Positions 43,819-51,878 of a stretch of DNA of 55,074 nucleotides are shown here, piece by piece. The stretch's first letter is position 1, and the number at the start of each line of letters is the position of its first letter. This DNA is from Candidatus Gastranaerophilales bacterium. GTDB taxonomy: Bacteria; Cyanobacteriota; Vampirovibrionia; Gastranaerophilales; Gastranaerophilaceae. The translations under genes and the position numbers were made by a program. The DNA lies in NCBI GenBank assembly GCA_944325595.1, contig CALVAQ010000012.1:1-55074 (forward strand), given 5' to 3'. The notes beneath the pieces were generated by a model. It did no database searches and had not been told where the DNA came from. It was given only the letters and a program-made list of their open reading frames with translations.

Positions 43819-45681
43819 TTAATCTTTTGCAAGATTTCCTACCTGATTTCTGCCGTGTTCTTTGGCTTTGTAAAGACAGTCATCGGCGTATTTTATCATA
43901 TCCTGTGTGGTTTCTCCGTTTTGAGGATATGTGGAGACACCGAGGCTTATTGTTACATTGACATCTTTTCCGTTTACCAGTTTTAATGGTTTTTCACTGA
44001 CAGCATGACATATTTTTTCTGCTGTTGTTATTGCCGCATCATTGTCAGTATTTGTAAGGATAATAGACATTTCCTCTCCGCCGTAGCGGCAAACTATATC
44101 AGAACTTCTTACATTTTTTTTCAAAATCTGTGCAACCTGTCTCAGCACGGCATCTCCTGATTGATGACCGTATGTGTCATTAAATTTTTTGAAAAAGTCT
44201 ATATCTATCATTATTAAAGAAAAGTTTTTGTTATATCTTTTTGATGTTTCTATATTCTGAATCATTTGTTCCTGAAAATATCTGTGATTATACAGCTCTG
44301 TCAAACCGTCAGTTGTGGCAAGAGCATATGTATACTCCAAATCTCTTGATTTAACAATATATTTTGCCAGATAGCAGGCAATAAAAACAAGAATAATAGA
44401 TACTATTTGAATAACAATACCTGCCCATATATTGAAATAAAACATTACGAGTGTTGCCGCAAATGAATATATAATTGCAGTCAAAACAGCAACGAGTGAA
44501 GAAATTACGGTTGACTCGCTTCTTATTACAATCAAACCGACAAATACACTCAACAATAGGCTCAAAATTATATCTGTCAAAGGGCTGACTCTTTTTATAA
44601 AATTGTTGTCCAGAATGTTATTTACAAAAGTTGTATGAATTTCAACACCGGGAAAAATTCTGTCTGTAGGCACGCTTTTTAGGTCAAACAGAGATGTTGC
44701 ACTTGTACCTATGTATATAATTTTATTTTTAAAATAATCCTGAGGAATAAGTTTTTTGCCCTCATACATTGTTTTTTCAACTTTCCACATAGGAACATAT
44801 GTAAAGGTTTGTGCATTTTTGTTTATTCCGCTTGGACCATACCAGTTCATTATTACAGAGCCAAAACCGTTAAACGGAAGTACTCTGTCTCCGACACGCA
44901 TATAACCTTTTTTGTCTATAACAAAATCAGACTGTTTTAGTCCTTCTTTCTGTTCGAGATATTTCATTGCAACTTTCAATGCAAGATGCGGATAAAAATC
45001 ACCTTTGTACAAAACAAACGGCGGAAGCTCTCTTGCAATACCGTCTTCGGCTCTTACAAGGTTTATGTGTCCTATATTTGGTGTTGTATTTATAATCTGA
45101 CTGATTATCGCTCTGCAATTTGAAAAATTTAAAATTCCGTTTTCAAAATTTATACCTGATTTGTTGTCAACTTTTGCTTTTAAATAGTCCGGTAAGTCAA
45201 CAGGATTTCTCAAATCAAATGACTGATTGTCAAAGTTTATTGAGGTATAAACGTTGTCATACTTTGCAATATTTTTTGCGAGTTTTTCATCCGCATTGTT
45301 TGAGCTTTTCAACGATTTAACAAACATAAGGTCAAAAGCAACAACAGATGGTTTTTGATTTTCAAGATAGGTTATTATATCAGCATAAATGTCTCTGGAA
45401 ATTGGCCATTCGCCATATTTTCCCAAAAAATATTCATAACTTTCCTCATCTACCGAAAGAATAACAATATCTTTGTTTACATGTTTGTACGGAACAAGAA
45501 GGTTTTGACGTACATCAAAAGTTTTGTTCTCAATAACAGAGAAAAAATTTCTGATAGCGGGATTGTTCATCAAACTGAACAAAATACCGACTGTAATCAA
45601 AATATATATTGTGTAAAGAAAATATTTTAGTAGTGTTTTGTTTTTAAAATATTCTTTAATTTTTTCCATAACCATACTCAT
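43819..45681 (-). CDS. CHASE2-GGDEF diguanylate cyclase
   Basis: 620 residues. One N-terminal helix (about 18-38), a large periplasmic CHASE2 sensor (about 50-365, with RQNLLVPYKHVNKDIVILSV and PGVEIHTTFVNNIL), three further helices (about 365-440) and a C-terminal GGDEF domain (455-620). The active site reads GGEEM (534-538), with Met replacing the usual Phe; the inhibitory I-site RSSD lies five residues before it. It should synthesise c-di-GMP in response to an extracytoplasmic signal. A 43-codon open frame overlaps its start. Confidence 0.9.
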   Translation of the reverse strand: MSMVMEKIKEYFKNKTLLKYFLYTIYILITVGILFSLMNNPAIRNFFSVIENKTFDVRQNLLVPYKHVNKDIVILSVDEESYEYFLGKYGEWPISRDIYADIITYLENQKPSVVAFDLMFVKSLKSSNNADEKLAKNIAKYDNVYTSINFDNQSFDLRNPVDLPDYLKAKVDNKSGINFENGILNFSNCRAIISQIINTTPNIGHINLVRAEDGIARELPPFVLYKGDFYPHLALKVAMKYLEQKEGLKQSDFVIDKKGYMRVGDRVLPFNGFGSVIMNWYGPSGINKNAQTFTYVPMWKVEKTMYEGKKLIPQDYFKNKIIYIGTSATSLFDLKSVPTDRIFPGVEIHTTFVNNILDNNFIKRVSPLTDIILSLLLSVFVGLIVIRSESTVISSLVAVLTAIIYSFAATLVMFYFNIWAGIVIQIVSIILVFIACYLAKYIVKSRDLEYTYALATTDGLTELYNHRYFQEQMIQNIETSKRYNKNFSLIMIDIDFFKKFNDTYGHQSGDAVLRQVAQILKKNVRSSDIVCRYGGEEMSIILTNTDNDAAITTAEKICHAVSEKPLKLVNGKDVNVTISLGVSTYPQNGETTQDMIKYADDCLYKAKEHGRNQVGNLAKD

Positions 45682-45787
45682 AGTTTTTTGTAAACAAACT
45701 GTTGAACTCGAGCAAAATTGTAGTCAAATCAACAAGTTCATCAGGGTCTTGCAAGTATTTTAGCAGGCATTCTTCATTCAAATTCAT
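45656..45787 (-). CDS. Possible 43-aa upstream ORF overlapping the diguanylate cyclase start
   Basis: MNLNEECLLKYLQDPDELVD... ending YGYGKN, in a different frame, overlapping the first 26 bases of the cyclase gene. It is acidic and without a membrane segment. A modest binding site (GAGAG) precedes its ATG, whereas the cyclase start has none that is obvious, which suggests translational coupling. Could be a regulatory leader or a small protein; not certain to be expressed. Confidence 0.45.
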   Translation of the reverse strand: MNLNEECLLKYLQDPDELVDLTTILLEFNSLFTKNYEYGYGKN

Positions 45788-45897
45788 ATTTTTACTCTCT
45801 CTGTAATAGTCGGGTTATTAAATGGGGATATTAGTATTTTGACAAAATTTGAACTTAAAAAAATCACCCTGCCATAGGAATTTTAAAAAATTTAAAT

Positions 45898-45926
45898 AAA
45901 AACCTTCGAAAAAATCGAAGGTTTTT
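45898..45926 (-). terminator. Rho-independent terminator after ctpA
   Basis: A 12-bp stem (AAAAACCTTCGA at 45898-45909, TCGAAGGTTTTT at 45915-45926) with a five-base loop, followed by T-rich sequence on the minus strand. It lies about 50 bases past the ctpA stop. Confidence 0.85.
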
Positions 45927-45977
45927 ATCAATTATATCTTTTTATACAGGTATTTTAAAAAATCTGCTGCTAAAAAT

Positions 45978-47207
45978 TTATTTTGAAGCAACAGCTTCTC
46001 TGTTTATCATTTTTACAAGAAGTTCATTTGCTTTTTTGAGCTGAACATCATCTTTATTTTTTATATTGTCTTCGGTAAGTTCTACAGTAACATCAGGAGC
46101 AATTCCTTTTTTGTTTATATCCGTACCGTTAGGTGTCAGATATTTTTGGATTGTGATATTTGCGCCCGAACCGCCCATGAGTTTGTTTACCTCCTGAACA
46201 AGTCCTTTTCCGAATGTATTTTCACCAACAAGAAGAGCTCTTTTGTTATCTTTCATTGCTCCTGAAAAAATTTCGCTTGCAGAAGCCGAACCTTTGTTAA
46301 TCAAAATAACAATAGGTTTGTCTGTAACATACTTTCTTGTTGCTCTTGTTGTTTCTTTGTATCCGTCTCTGTCTACTGTGCTGACAATTATTCCGCCGTC
46401 AAGAAACATATCCGATATCAAAATTGCATTGCTCAACAATCCGCCGGGGTTTGAACGCAGGTCAATAATGTATCCTTTTTTGTTTTTGTAAAGATTTAAA
46501 GCCTGTTCAAACTCTGTCGTAGCATTTTTGCTTATAAAAGAACTGAGTCTGATATATCCGACACAATCATCGAGTTTTGTATTTTCGGGTATTTTTGTCG
46601 ATACGGATTTTAGTTCAATTTCCGCACGTTTAATTACATATTCTTTATTCGGCTGATTTTTTCTTTTGATTAAAAGTTTTACACAGGTGCCTTCTTCACC
46701 TCTGATTCTGTCAGCCGCTTTGTCTATAGTTATACCTTTTGTCGATTGTCCGTCAATTTCAAGAATTTCATCTTCAGCAAGAAGACCTGCTTTTTCTCCG
46801 GGAGTATCTTCAATAGGTGCAATAATCAAAAGTTTTCCGTCTCTCAATCCGATTTGAACACCGATACCTTTTAAAGAACCTTTGATTGAACTTGTTTCTT
46901 CGGCAAATTCTTTCGGATCCAAAAATTTTGTATAAGGGTCATTTAAACTGGCAAGCATTGTTTGTATTGCTATATAGGCATCTTCGTCTGTTTTTATGAC
47001 TTTGTCATATTTATTTTTCCATCTTTTCCAGTCTTGATGGTTGTTTGTATAATCAACATATTTTGAATTAATAAGTTTCCACACCTGTTCATACAACTGC
47101 TGCGGAGAAGATGCAAAAACACCGCTTGATGTAGTAATAGTACCTGCCAAAAATATTACCGTTAATAAAATAGCAATAATACCGTATTTTTTTATATTTA
47201 TTTTCAA
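45978..47207 (-). CDS. Carboxyl-terminal processing peptidase (S41), CtpA-like
   Basis: 409 residues from a TTG start with GAGGGA upstream. An N-terminal signal anchor (about 9-30) is followed by a helical cap (SSPQQLYEQVWKLINSKYVD), a PDZ domain (about 95-180, SIKGSLKGIGVQIG) and the S41 protease domain. The catalytic Ser lies in INKGSASASEIFSGA and the Lys in GENTFGKG. It trims or degrades periplasmic proteins from their C-terminus. Confidence 0.93.
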   Translation of the reverse strand: MKINIKKYGIIAILLTVIFLAGTITTSSGVFASSPQQLYEQVWKLINSKYVDYTNNHQDWKRWKNKYDKVIKTDEDAYIAIQTMLASLNDPYTKFLDPKEFAEETSSIKGSLKGIGVQIGLRDGKLLIIAPIEDTPGEKAGLLAEDEILEIDGQSTKGITIDKAADRIRGEEGTCVKLLIKRKNQPNKEYVIKRAEIELKSVSTKIPENTKLDDCVGYIRLSSFISKNATTEFEQALNLYKNKKGYIIDLRSNPGGLLSNAILISDMFLDGGIIVSTVDRDGYKETTRATRKYVTDKPIVILINKGSASASEIFSGAMKDNKRALLVGENTFGKGLVQEVNKLMGGSGANITIQKYLTPNGTDINKKGIAPDVTVELTEDNIKNKDDVQLKKANELLVKMINREAVASK

Positions 47208-47308
47208 AATATTCCCTCTTTTTCGTGATAAATTGAGTTAACAAAAAACATAATACCATAAATCGCACAATAATTTTATTGGCAAAAATACTAACATTTT
47301 GTTTAAAC

Positions 47309-47872
47309 ATGTCCAGAAAAAATTCGTAACAAGACTCTGCCTAAAAAATCTGACTATGTGTCAGATTTTAAGAGCATTATTAGTACTGTTTAAAAAGGGG
47401 TATCTTTAATTAAAAAGGGGTTCGAGGCTGAACTATATTTGATTCAAGCGGGGGTTACAGGGGGTGTCCCCCTGTTGTAATTTGACTAGAGATTTTTAAA
47501 TGAAGGAATAAAAATTTACCGTACCGAATTTATCATTTTGTGAGTGGACGGAAATTTTTGTTTCTGAATTTTAAAATCTCTTTTGAGAGCGTATGTTTCT
47601 CTTTTTTTGTGATACTTTTTTCTCTTGCTTGAGTCGTAGGCGAGGTACGAGCCGTACGAATCAGGATGCCCTTGTAGTATGCACACGCAACTCAAAGAGA
47701 AAAAAGTATCGTGTAAAAACAAAAATTTTTGCTTCATTTAAAAATCTCTAGCAAAATTACACGTGCACGCCGTGTGAAACAAAGCTGAACCCAGTGCCAT
47801 AGCGAAAGGAAATGTAAAGTTTTTCGTAGTGTCCGGTTTTAAAAGACCGGCAGCAGTTGCGGCACAAATTAG
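47309..47872 (-). repeat. Dispersed intergenic repeat, largest copy (564 bp) with nested inverted repeats
   Basis: The right family end lies inverted at 47309-47334 and the left end inverted at 47847-47872, so this is the same element as at 9418 on the opposite strand. Inside are perfect hairpins at 47345-47369 (10-bp stem) and 47457-47475 (8-bp G/C stem), a near-perfect 29-bp inverted repeat (47477-47505 with 47732-47760, 27 of 29 matching), a further 16-bp perfect inverted repeat (47611-47626 with 47695-47710), and the core shared with 6796 and 9495. No convincing gene lies within. It fills most of the 788-base gap between ctpA and the AMIN protein. Confidence 0.7.
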
Positions 47873-47894
47873 AAAAAATATTTTTTTACGGAAT

Positions 47895-47920
47895 AAAAAA
47901 AAGGAGCAGTCCTCTGCTCC
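47895..47920 (-). terminator. Rho-independent terminator after the AMIN-protein gene
   Basis: GGAGCAG (47903-47909) pairs with CTGCTCC (47914-47920), and on the minus strand a run of eight T follows at once. It ends the transcript of the gene stopping at 47996. Confidence 0.88.
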
Positions 47921-47995
47921 GCATATTGTTGAGTATCGTCTAATTTAAGTTAGGTTAGTTAGTTTTCTCTCTCTAATATTTTTTTGTTATCTAAT

Positions 47996-49228
47996 TTAGA
48001 CATTATGAGTTAATTGTGCTTTTCTCAAATTGTCTTTCAATCCTTTAGCAAGATCTGATCTTCCACTGTTTTCATAGATTTTTGTAATAGATTCCAAAAA
48101 TTTCATGCTGTCCAAATCAGAAGGAACTGCTTCTTTTGCTTTCATTTTTGACATTATGTTTGAAACAGGCTGTATAGCGGGTGTTGTATTTTTCATTTGT
48201 TTCAAATTCGGCAATTGAGATGCCTCAATTTTTGTTTTGTTCATTTTAAGCGGAGCTGATTCCTTTGTAATCGGCTGAGCTTTTAGTGTTTGTTTTTTTA
48301 TTGGTGAACTTGCCGAAAGAGGTTTTCTTCTTGCTATACCTGAAATACCGTTTGTTGAAGCATTTATTGATGTATAAGGATTTTTTTGACTCTGCTGATA
48401 TGCTCTCATTCCGTAACCTGCTTTTGCAGCAGAAGGAACAGATACTCTGTTTATATTCATATTGTCTGCAAGAGAACGATTCAAGCCTATTTCTCTTTCA
48501 ATATTTTCTCTCGGTTCAAGACCTATTGTTTTTTCTCTTTTCGGTAAAGCTGTTTGTTTTCTGGACGGCTTAAACAAGAATGCACCTATTACAATAATAA
48601 TTCCGGCAATTGTCATAAAATTTATGTCGCCGTGAGCGGCATTGTTTAATTTGTTAACAACAGCTTTTGTATATCTTTTTACTGTAAGCAGCATTTTTCT
48701 TGATATATGCATTTTTGTCAAAACTTCATTTAGCTGAGGATTTGCCGTCTGATCAATCTCTTCCGTTACAAAATCTTGAGGATTGTATACAGGTGTATAG
48801 CTGGAAACAGGAGCACTCAGTTCAATAGACTGTTTTGTTTCTTGAACGACAGGAGCCAAAATATCTGTTTTTAAGGGTTCAAAAGAAACTTTGCTGTTTG
48901 AAATATCTTTGCCTTTGAAAACAATTTTTATATCATTTTTGGAAACAGGAGAAATAGTTACATTATCAATATTGGCTACATTGTTATAAACGGTATTGAT
49001 ATCCTCGGAAACTTTTACGTCTTTGAGTTCAATTGTCATTTTGTTGTCTGATGAAACTATTTTTTTCATCTGTGCAGCTTCATCTGTTTTTAAAACAATA
49101 CCATATCCGGAATCAACAGCATTAATTTCAACTTCTGACAATGTGTTTGCAAAAACATTTGACATAGAAATACAAAATGCCAGACTGACCAGTGATAATT
49201 TTGTAGTGAATTTTACGATACTTCTCAT
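47996..49228 (-). CDS. AMIN-like domain membrane protein with long disordered tail
   Basis: 410 residues. A signal peptide (to about residue 28) is followed by a domain resembling AMIN (about 30-110, LSEVEINAVDSGYGIVLKT...NDIKIVFKGKD), a linker, one transmembrane helix (about 205-222, INFMTIAGIIIVIGAFLF) and about 180 residues rich in Ser, Lys, Pro and Asn that look disordered. A short helical end (DLDSMKFLESITKIYENSGR) closes it. AMIN domains bind peptidoglycan or envelope proteins; the layout suggests an envelope scaffold with a cytoplasmic tail. The start at 49228 has GGGAA five bases upstream. Confidence 0.7.
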   Translation of the reverse strand: MRSIVKFTTKLSLVSLAFCISMSNVFANTLSEVEINAVDSGYGIVLKTDEAAQMKKIVSSDNKMTIELKDVKVSEDINTVYNNVANIDNVTISPVSKNDIKIVFKGKDISNSKVSFEPLKTDILAPVVQETKQSIELSAPVSSYTPVYNPQDFVTEEIDQTANPQLNEVLTKMHISRKMLLTVKRYTKAVVNKLNNAAHGDINFMTIAGIIIVIGAFLFKPSRKQTALPKREKTIGLEPRENIEREIGLNRSLADNMNINRVSVPSAAKAGYGMRAYQQSQKNPYTSINASTNGISGIARRKPLSASSPIKKQTLKAQPITKESAPLKMNKTKIEASQLPNLKQMKNTTPAIQPVSNIMSKMKAKEAVPSDLDSMKFLESITKIYENSGRSDLAKGLKDNLRKAQLTHNV

Positions 49229-49392
49229 ACTATTTCCCAATACTCCCCAATAAGGTTTTTACTCAACTTTTTAGCCGAACCAAGTTCGTAACTAAATAAT
49301 ATCTGATAGAACATGACAAAAACATCAATCACGGGGTTAAATGAGAGTTGATTTTATATTGACCATCTGGTCTATTTTGTTAAAAAAACAAA

Positions 49393-49423
49393 AAAAAACA
49401 GACTTTTTAGAGTCTGTTTTTTT
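49393..49423 (-). terminator. Rho-independent terminator after dnaN
   Basis: AAAAAACAGACT (49393-49404) pairs with AGTCTGTTTTTT (49412-49423), with T-tracts on both strands. It lies 20 bases past the dnaN stop. Confidence 0.88.
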
Positions 49424-49443
49424 AATATCTGTTTTATTAAAAT

Positions 49444-50583
49444 TTATCTAATCTGAATAGGCATAATCAAACACAAATAATCATCATCACTGACAGGTTT
49501 GAATAGTGTAGCGGAAAGACTTCCGCCGAGACCTATTTGAACTTTTTCCGATTCCATAATTTTTAAAGAATCAAGAATATATCTGTAATTGAAAGCTATA
49601 GTCAATTCATCATCTGTATATTCTATAGGGAAAGAATCTTCACCGAGTCCTGAATCAGGAGTATCGGCTTTCAAAAACAGAGTATTTTCACCAAATATAA
49701 ATCTGACTATATTGGTTCTTTCGTTTACCATTACAGCTACTCTCTCAAGAGATGAAATCATTTCTTCTCTTTTTACTGTTGCATTTTTTTCACAGCTTTG
49801 AGGTATAAGCTGTTTGTATGGAGGATATTCTCCCTCAAGCAGTCTTGATGACATAAGCATTGAATTTGTTTTGAAAGTAATTTTTGTTTTTTCAATAATC
49901 AAAGATATTTTTTCTTCGTTCAAATCCTTCAGGAATGAAGATATTCTCAAAAATTCCTGAAGTGTTTTTGAAGGAATTACACAGCTGACTTCGGTGCCTG
50001 TTTCGTTTGTAATTTTTTCAACAATTCTTGTTAGTCTGTTTCCGTCTGTAGCTGCCATTTCAATATTTTCTTTTGAAATTGAGCAAAAAACACCGCTGAT
50101 TATATTTCTGTTTTCATAATTTGCTGCAGAAAAAGCAGTGTATTTAATAGATTTTATGAAAGGATTGAGTTCTATTTCAACACTTTCTTTGTCTTTTATT
50201 TCTTCTTCATTTATAGTTACGGGAAATTCATCAGCTGAGATACCGATGAGTTCAAATTTTGAATTTCCGCAGGTAATATTAACAATATTCGTTTCATCAT
50301 TCAAAGAAAAAACAACGGGCTTGTTGCTCAAACGTGAAGCAATTTCTGACAATTTTTTAGCAGGCAGAGTAATTTTTCCCGGAGTTTGAACAGAAGCAAT
50401 TGTTTTTGATGAAATATTTATATCCAAATCTGTTGCACAAAAAGTGATAAAATTGTCAGAAGTGGCGTTTATCAAAATATTGGCAAGTACGGGTTGTATA
50501 CCTCTTGTTACTGTAGTTTTTTCTACAATTTTTAGATTTGTAAGAAGAGCTTCTTTTTCTATAGTAAATTCCATATTTGCCAT
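49444..50583 (-). CDS. dnaN: DNA polymerase III beta sliding clamp
   Basis: 379 residues with the three-fold repeated clamp domain. Typical pieces are MEFTIEKEALLTNLKIVEK at the start, LPAKKLSEIASRL, FELIGISADEFP, and the C-terminal pocket segment ending CLIMPIQI. The dimeric ring tethers the polymerase to DNA. GGGAG precedes the ATG by six bases. dnaA, which is often adjacent, is not in the window, but the upstream region looks like an origin. Confidence 0.96.
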   Translation of the reverse strand: MANMEFTIEKEALLTNLKIVEKTTVTRGIQPVLANILINATSDNFITFCATDLDINISSKTIASVQTPGKITLPAKKLSEIASRLSNKPVVFSLNDETNIVNITCGNSKFELIGISADEFPVTINEEEIKDKESVEIELNPFIKSIKYTAFSAANYENRNIISGVFCSISKENIEMAATDGNRLTRIVEKITNETGTEVSCVIPSKTLQEFLRISSFLKDLNEEKISLIIEKTKITFKTNSMLMSSRLLEGEYPPYKQLIPQSCEKNATVKREEMISSLERVAVMVNERTNIVRFIFGENTLFLKADTPDSGLGEDSFPIEYTDDELTIAFNYRYILDSLKIMESEKVQIGLGGSLSATLFKPVSDDDYLCLIMPIQIR

Positions 50584-50629
50584 GTTTTTCTCCCGATTTG
50601 TTTGTTTAAAAATTTTTCGTTTTTTTCTT

Positions 50630-50890
50630 TAATTATAAATTAATATATATAAATATATAAAATTAATAATAATAATAAAGATAAAAAAATCTGTTCAAAA
50701 CTATTATAAACCAAACAGGCAAAAGCATACAACTTGTTCAAAACTTTGTAAATAAATTGTAGAAACCGTGTTAAAAATTGTAGAAAACTTTTTTAAAAAT
50801 TTTAATTTTTTATTTTTCCTGTAGAAAACTGTCAAAAACTTAACAGGTTTTGAACAGAAAAAATGAGTTTTGAACAGGTTTTGAACAAAA
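50630..50890. other. Candidate replication origin region upstream of dnaN
   Basis: The 357-base gap between dnaN and the next gene holds an A/T-only tract (about 50631-50680) followed by clustered 9-mers. TTTTGAACA occurs exactly at 50848, 50868 and 50879 and inverted (TGTTCAAAA) at 50692 and 50735. TGTAGAAAA, the inverse of TTTTCTACA, occurs at 50779 and 50820, with TGTAGAAAC at 50758. TTTTCTACA differs by one base from the cyanobacterial DnaA box TTTTCCACA. Clustered boxes beside an A/T-rich tract next to dnaN fit oriC; this is inferred, not shown. Confidence 0.5.
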
Positions 50891-50915
50891 GAATTTTACA
50901 TGATAATACAAAAAA

Positions 50916-50935
50916 TTGGCATGAAACCATGCCAA
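50916..50935 (-). terminator. Rho-independent terminator downstream of the 104-aa gene
   Basis: TTGGCATG (50916-50923) pairs with CATGCCAA (50928-50935) around a four-base loop, followed on the minus strand by a run of T. It lies directly after the stop of the gene at 50941 and shields the origin-like region from its transcription. Confidence 0.85.
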
Positions 50936-50940
50936 AAAGC

Positions 50941-51255
50941 TTATGTATCATTATTTTTACAATTTTTAAAATTGTTTGCTTTCTGATTGTGAATCCATCG
51001 TGACATTTTTTGCTGTTCAAAACTCAATGCAAAATTATACAAACTCTGTATAAGATTTCTTCCGCTCGGTGATTTGCCAATAAAAAGAGAAGTACCCGAT
51101 TTGTTTTTTGCAATATATATTTCTTTTTGCAAAATTCTGTCAACATTACTTTTTGCAGGTGTTTCTATTTTTAGTTTTAACCATACAAACAGAAGAGAAA
51201 CAGATGATTTATTCTCATTTTCTTTTAAAAAGTCTGAAAATTCTTTTAATATCAT
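50941..51255 (-). CDS. Hypothetical protein (104 aa)
   Basis: 104 residues, basic, with no signal peptide or membrane segment and no family I recognise. It begins MILKEFSDFLKENENK and has a Lys/Asn-rich end. A weak binding site (GGATAAG) precedes the ATG, and a good terminator follows the stop, which supports it as a real gene. Its place next to the dnaN/origin-like region invites a link to replication, but nothing in the sequence shows it. Confidence 0.6.
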   Translation of the reverse strand: MILKEFSDFLKENENKSSVSLLFVWLKLKIETPAKSNVDRILQKEIYIAKNKSGTSLFIGKSPSGRNLIQSLYNFALSFEQQKMSRWIHNQKANNFKNCKNNDT

Positions 51256-51323
51256 ATCTTATCCGGTGTTTCAGCTGCCGAGGGTACATCAAAAAGATGT
51301 GCCTTTAAAATTTTTCTGACATT

Positions 51324-51866
51324 TTATTTTATAAGTGCCTGTATTTCTTTAAAATTCGGATGTTTTGATGATTTTAGCATTTCAAAAACAACCATTTCCG
51401 TAGTGAGTATTTTTGCTCCCTCTTTTTCCATCAAATTTATTCCTGCTTTGAATTCATCTGTTTCACGTGAAGCACAGGCATCTTTTATAACAAAAACATT
51501 GTAGCCTTTTTCTAAAAGAGCTATAGCTGTTTGATAAACACAAATGTGAGTTTCAATACCAAAAATAAAAACATTTTTACTGCCGGACAAAGCATCTTCC
51601 ACGCCGGCTTGAGCCAGAGCATTGAAATCGGTTTTTTCAAAATATTTTGCGCTGTCAGGCAGACTGTATTTTACCTGAGGTATTGTAGAGCCAAGTCCCT
51701 GCGGATACTGTTCTGTCAAAACACATTTTATTCCGAGAACTTTTGCCAGTCTTGAGAGAATTTCCGCTTTTTTGGCGCATTTGTTTTTAAAAAGCATTCC
51801 GACAAGTTTTTCTTGTACGTCAATGAAAAGAAAAGCTGAATTTTGAGAGGTGATGTCGATTGTCAT
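51324..51866 (-). CDS. Isochorismatase-family cysteine hydrolase
   Basis: 180 residues with the isochorismatase-like fold. The catalytic triad is visible: Asp in AFLFIDVQEKL, Lys in YFEKTDFNA and Cys in IETHICVYQTA. Such enzymes hydrolyse small amides such as nicotinamide or related compounds; the sequence resembles the YcaC-like group of unknown substrate rather than a classical nicotinamidase. AAAGGAG precedes the ATG. It starts 12 bases after the upstream signalling-protein gene. Confidence 0.88.
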   Translation of the reverse strand: MTIDITSQNSAFLFIDVQEKLVGMLFKNKCAKKAEILSRLAKVLGIKCVLTEQYPQGLGSTIPQVKYSLPDSAKYFEKTDFNALAQAGVEDALSGSKNVFIFGIETHICVYQTAIALLEKGYNVFVIKDACASRETDEFKAGINLMEKEGAKILTTEMVVFEMLKSSKHPNFKEIQALIK

Positions 51867-51878
51867 AATTTCTCCTTT

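Noticed and set aside
47611..47710. tRNA-like structure within the repeat
   Set aside because: The 16-bp stem is too long for an acceptor stem and no anticodon or T-loop pattern is visible.
47516..47737. 73-codon minus-strand frame inside the large repeat
   Set aside because: It lies wholly within nested inverted repeats, has no binding site and no recognisable protein character.
51283..51303. Hairpin GGTACATC/GATGTGCC as a terminator of the isochorismatase gene
   Set aside because: The T-rich tract is on the wrong side for the minus strand and one pair is G-U; left unassigned.
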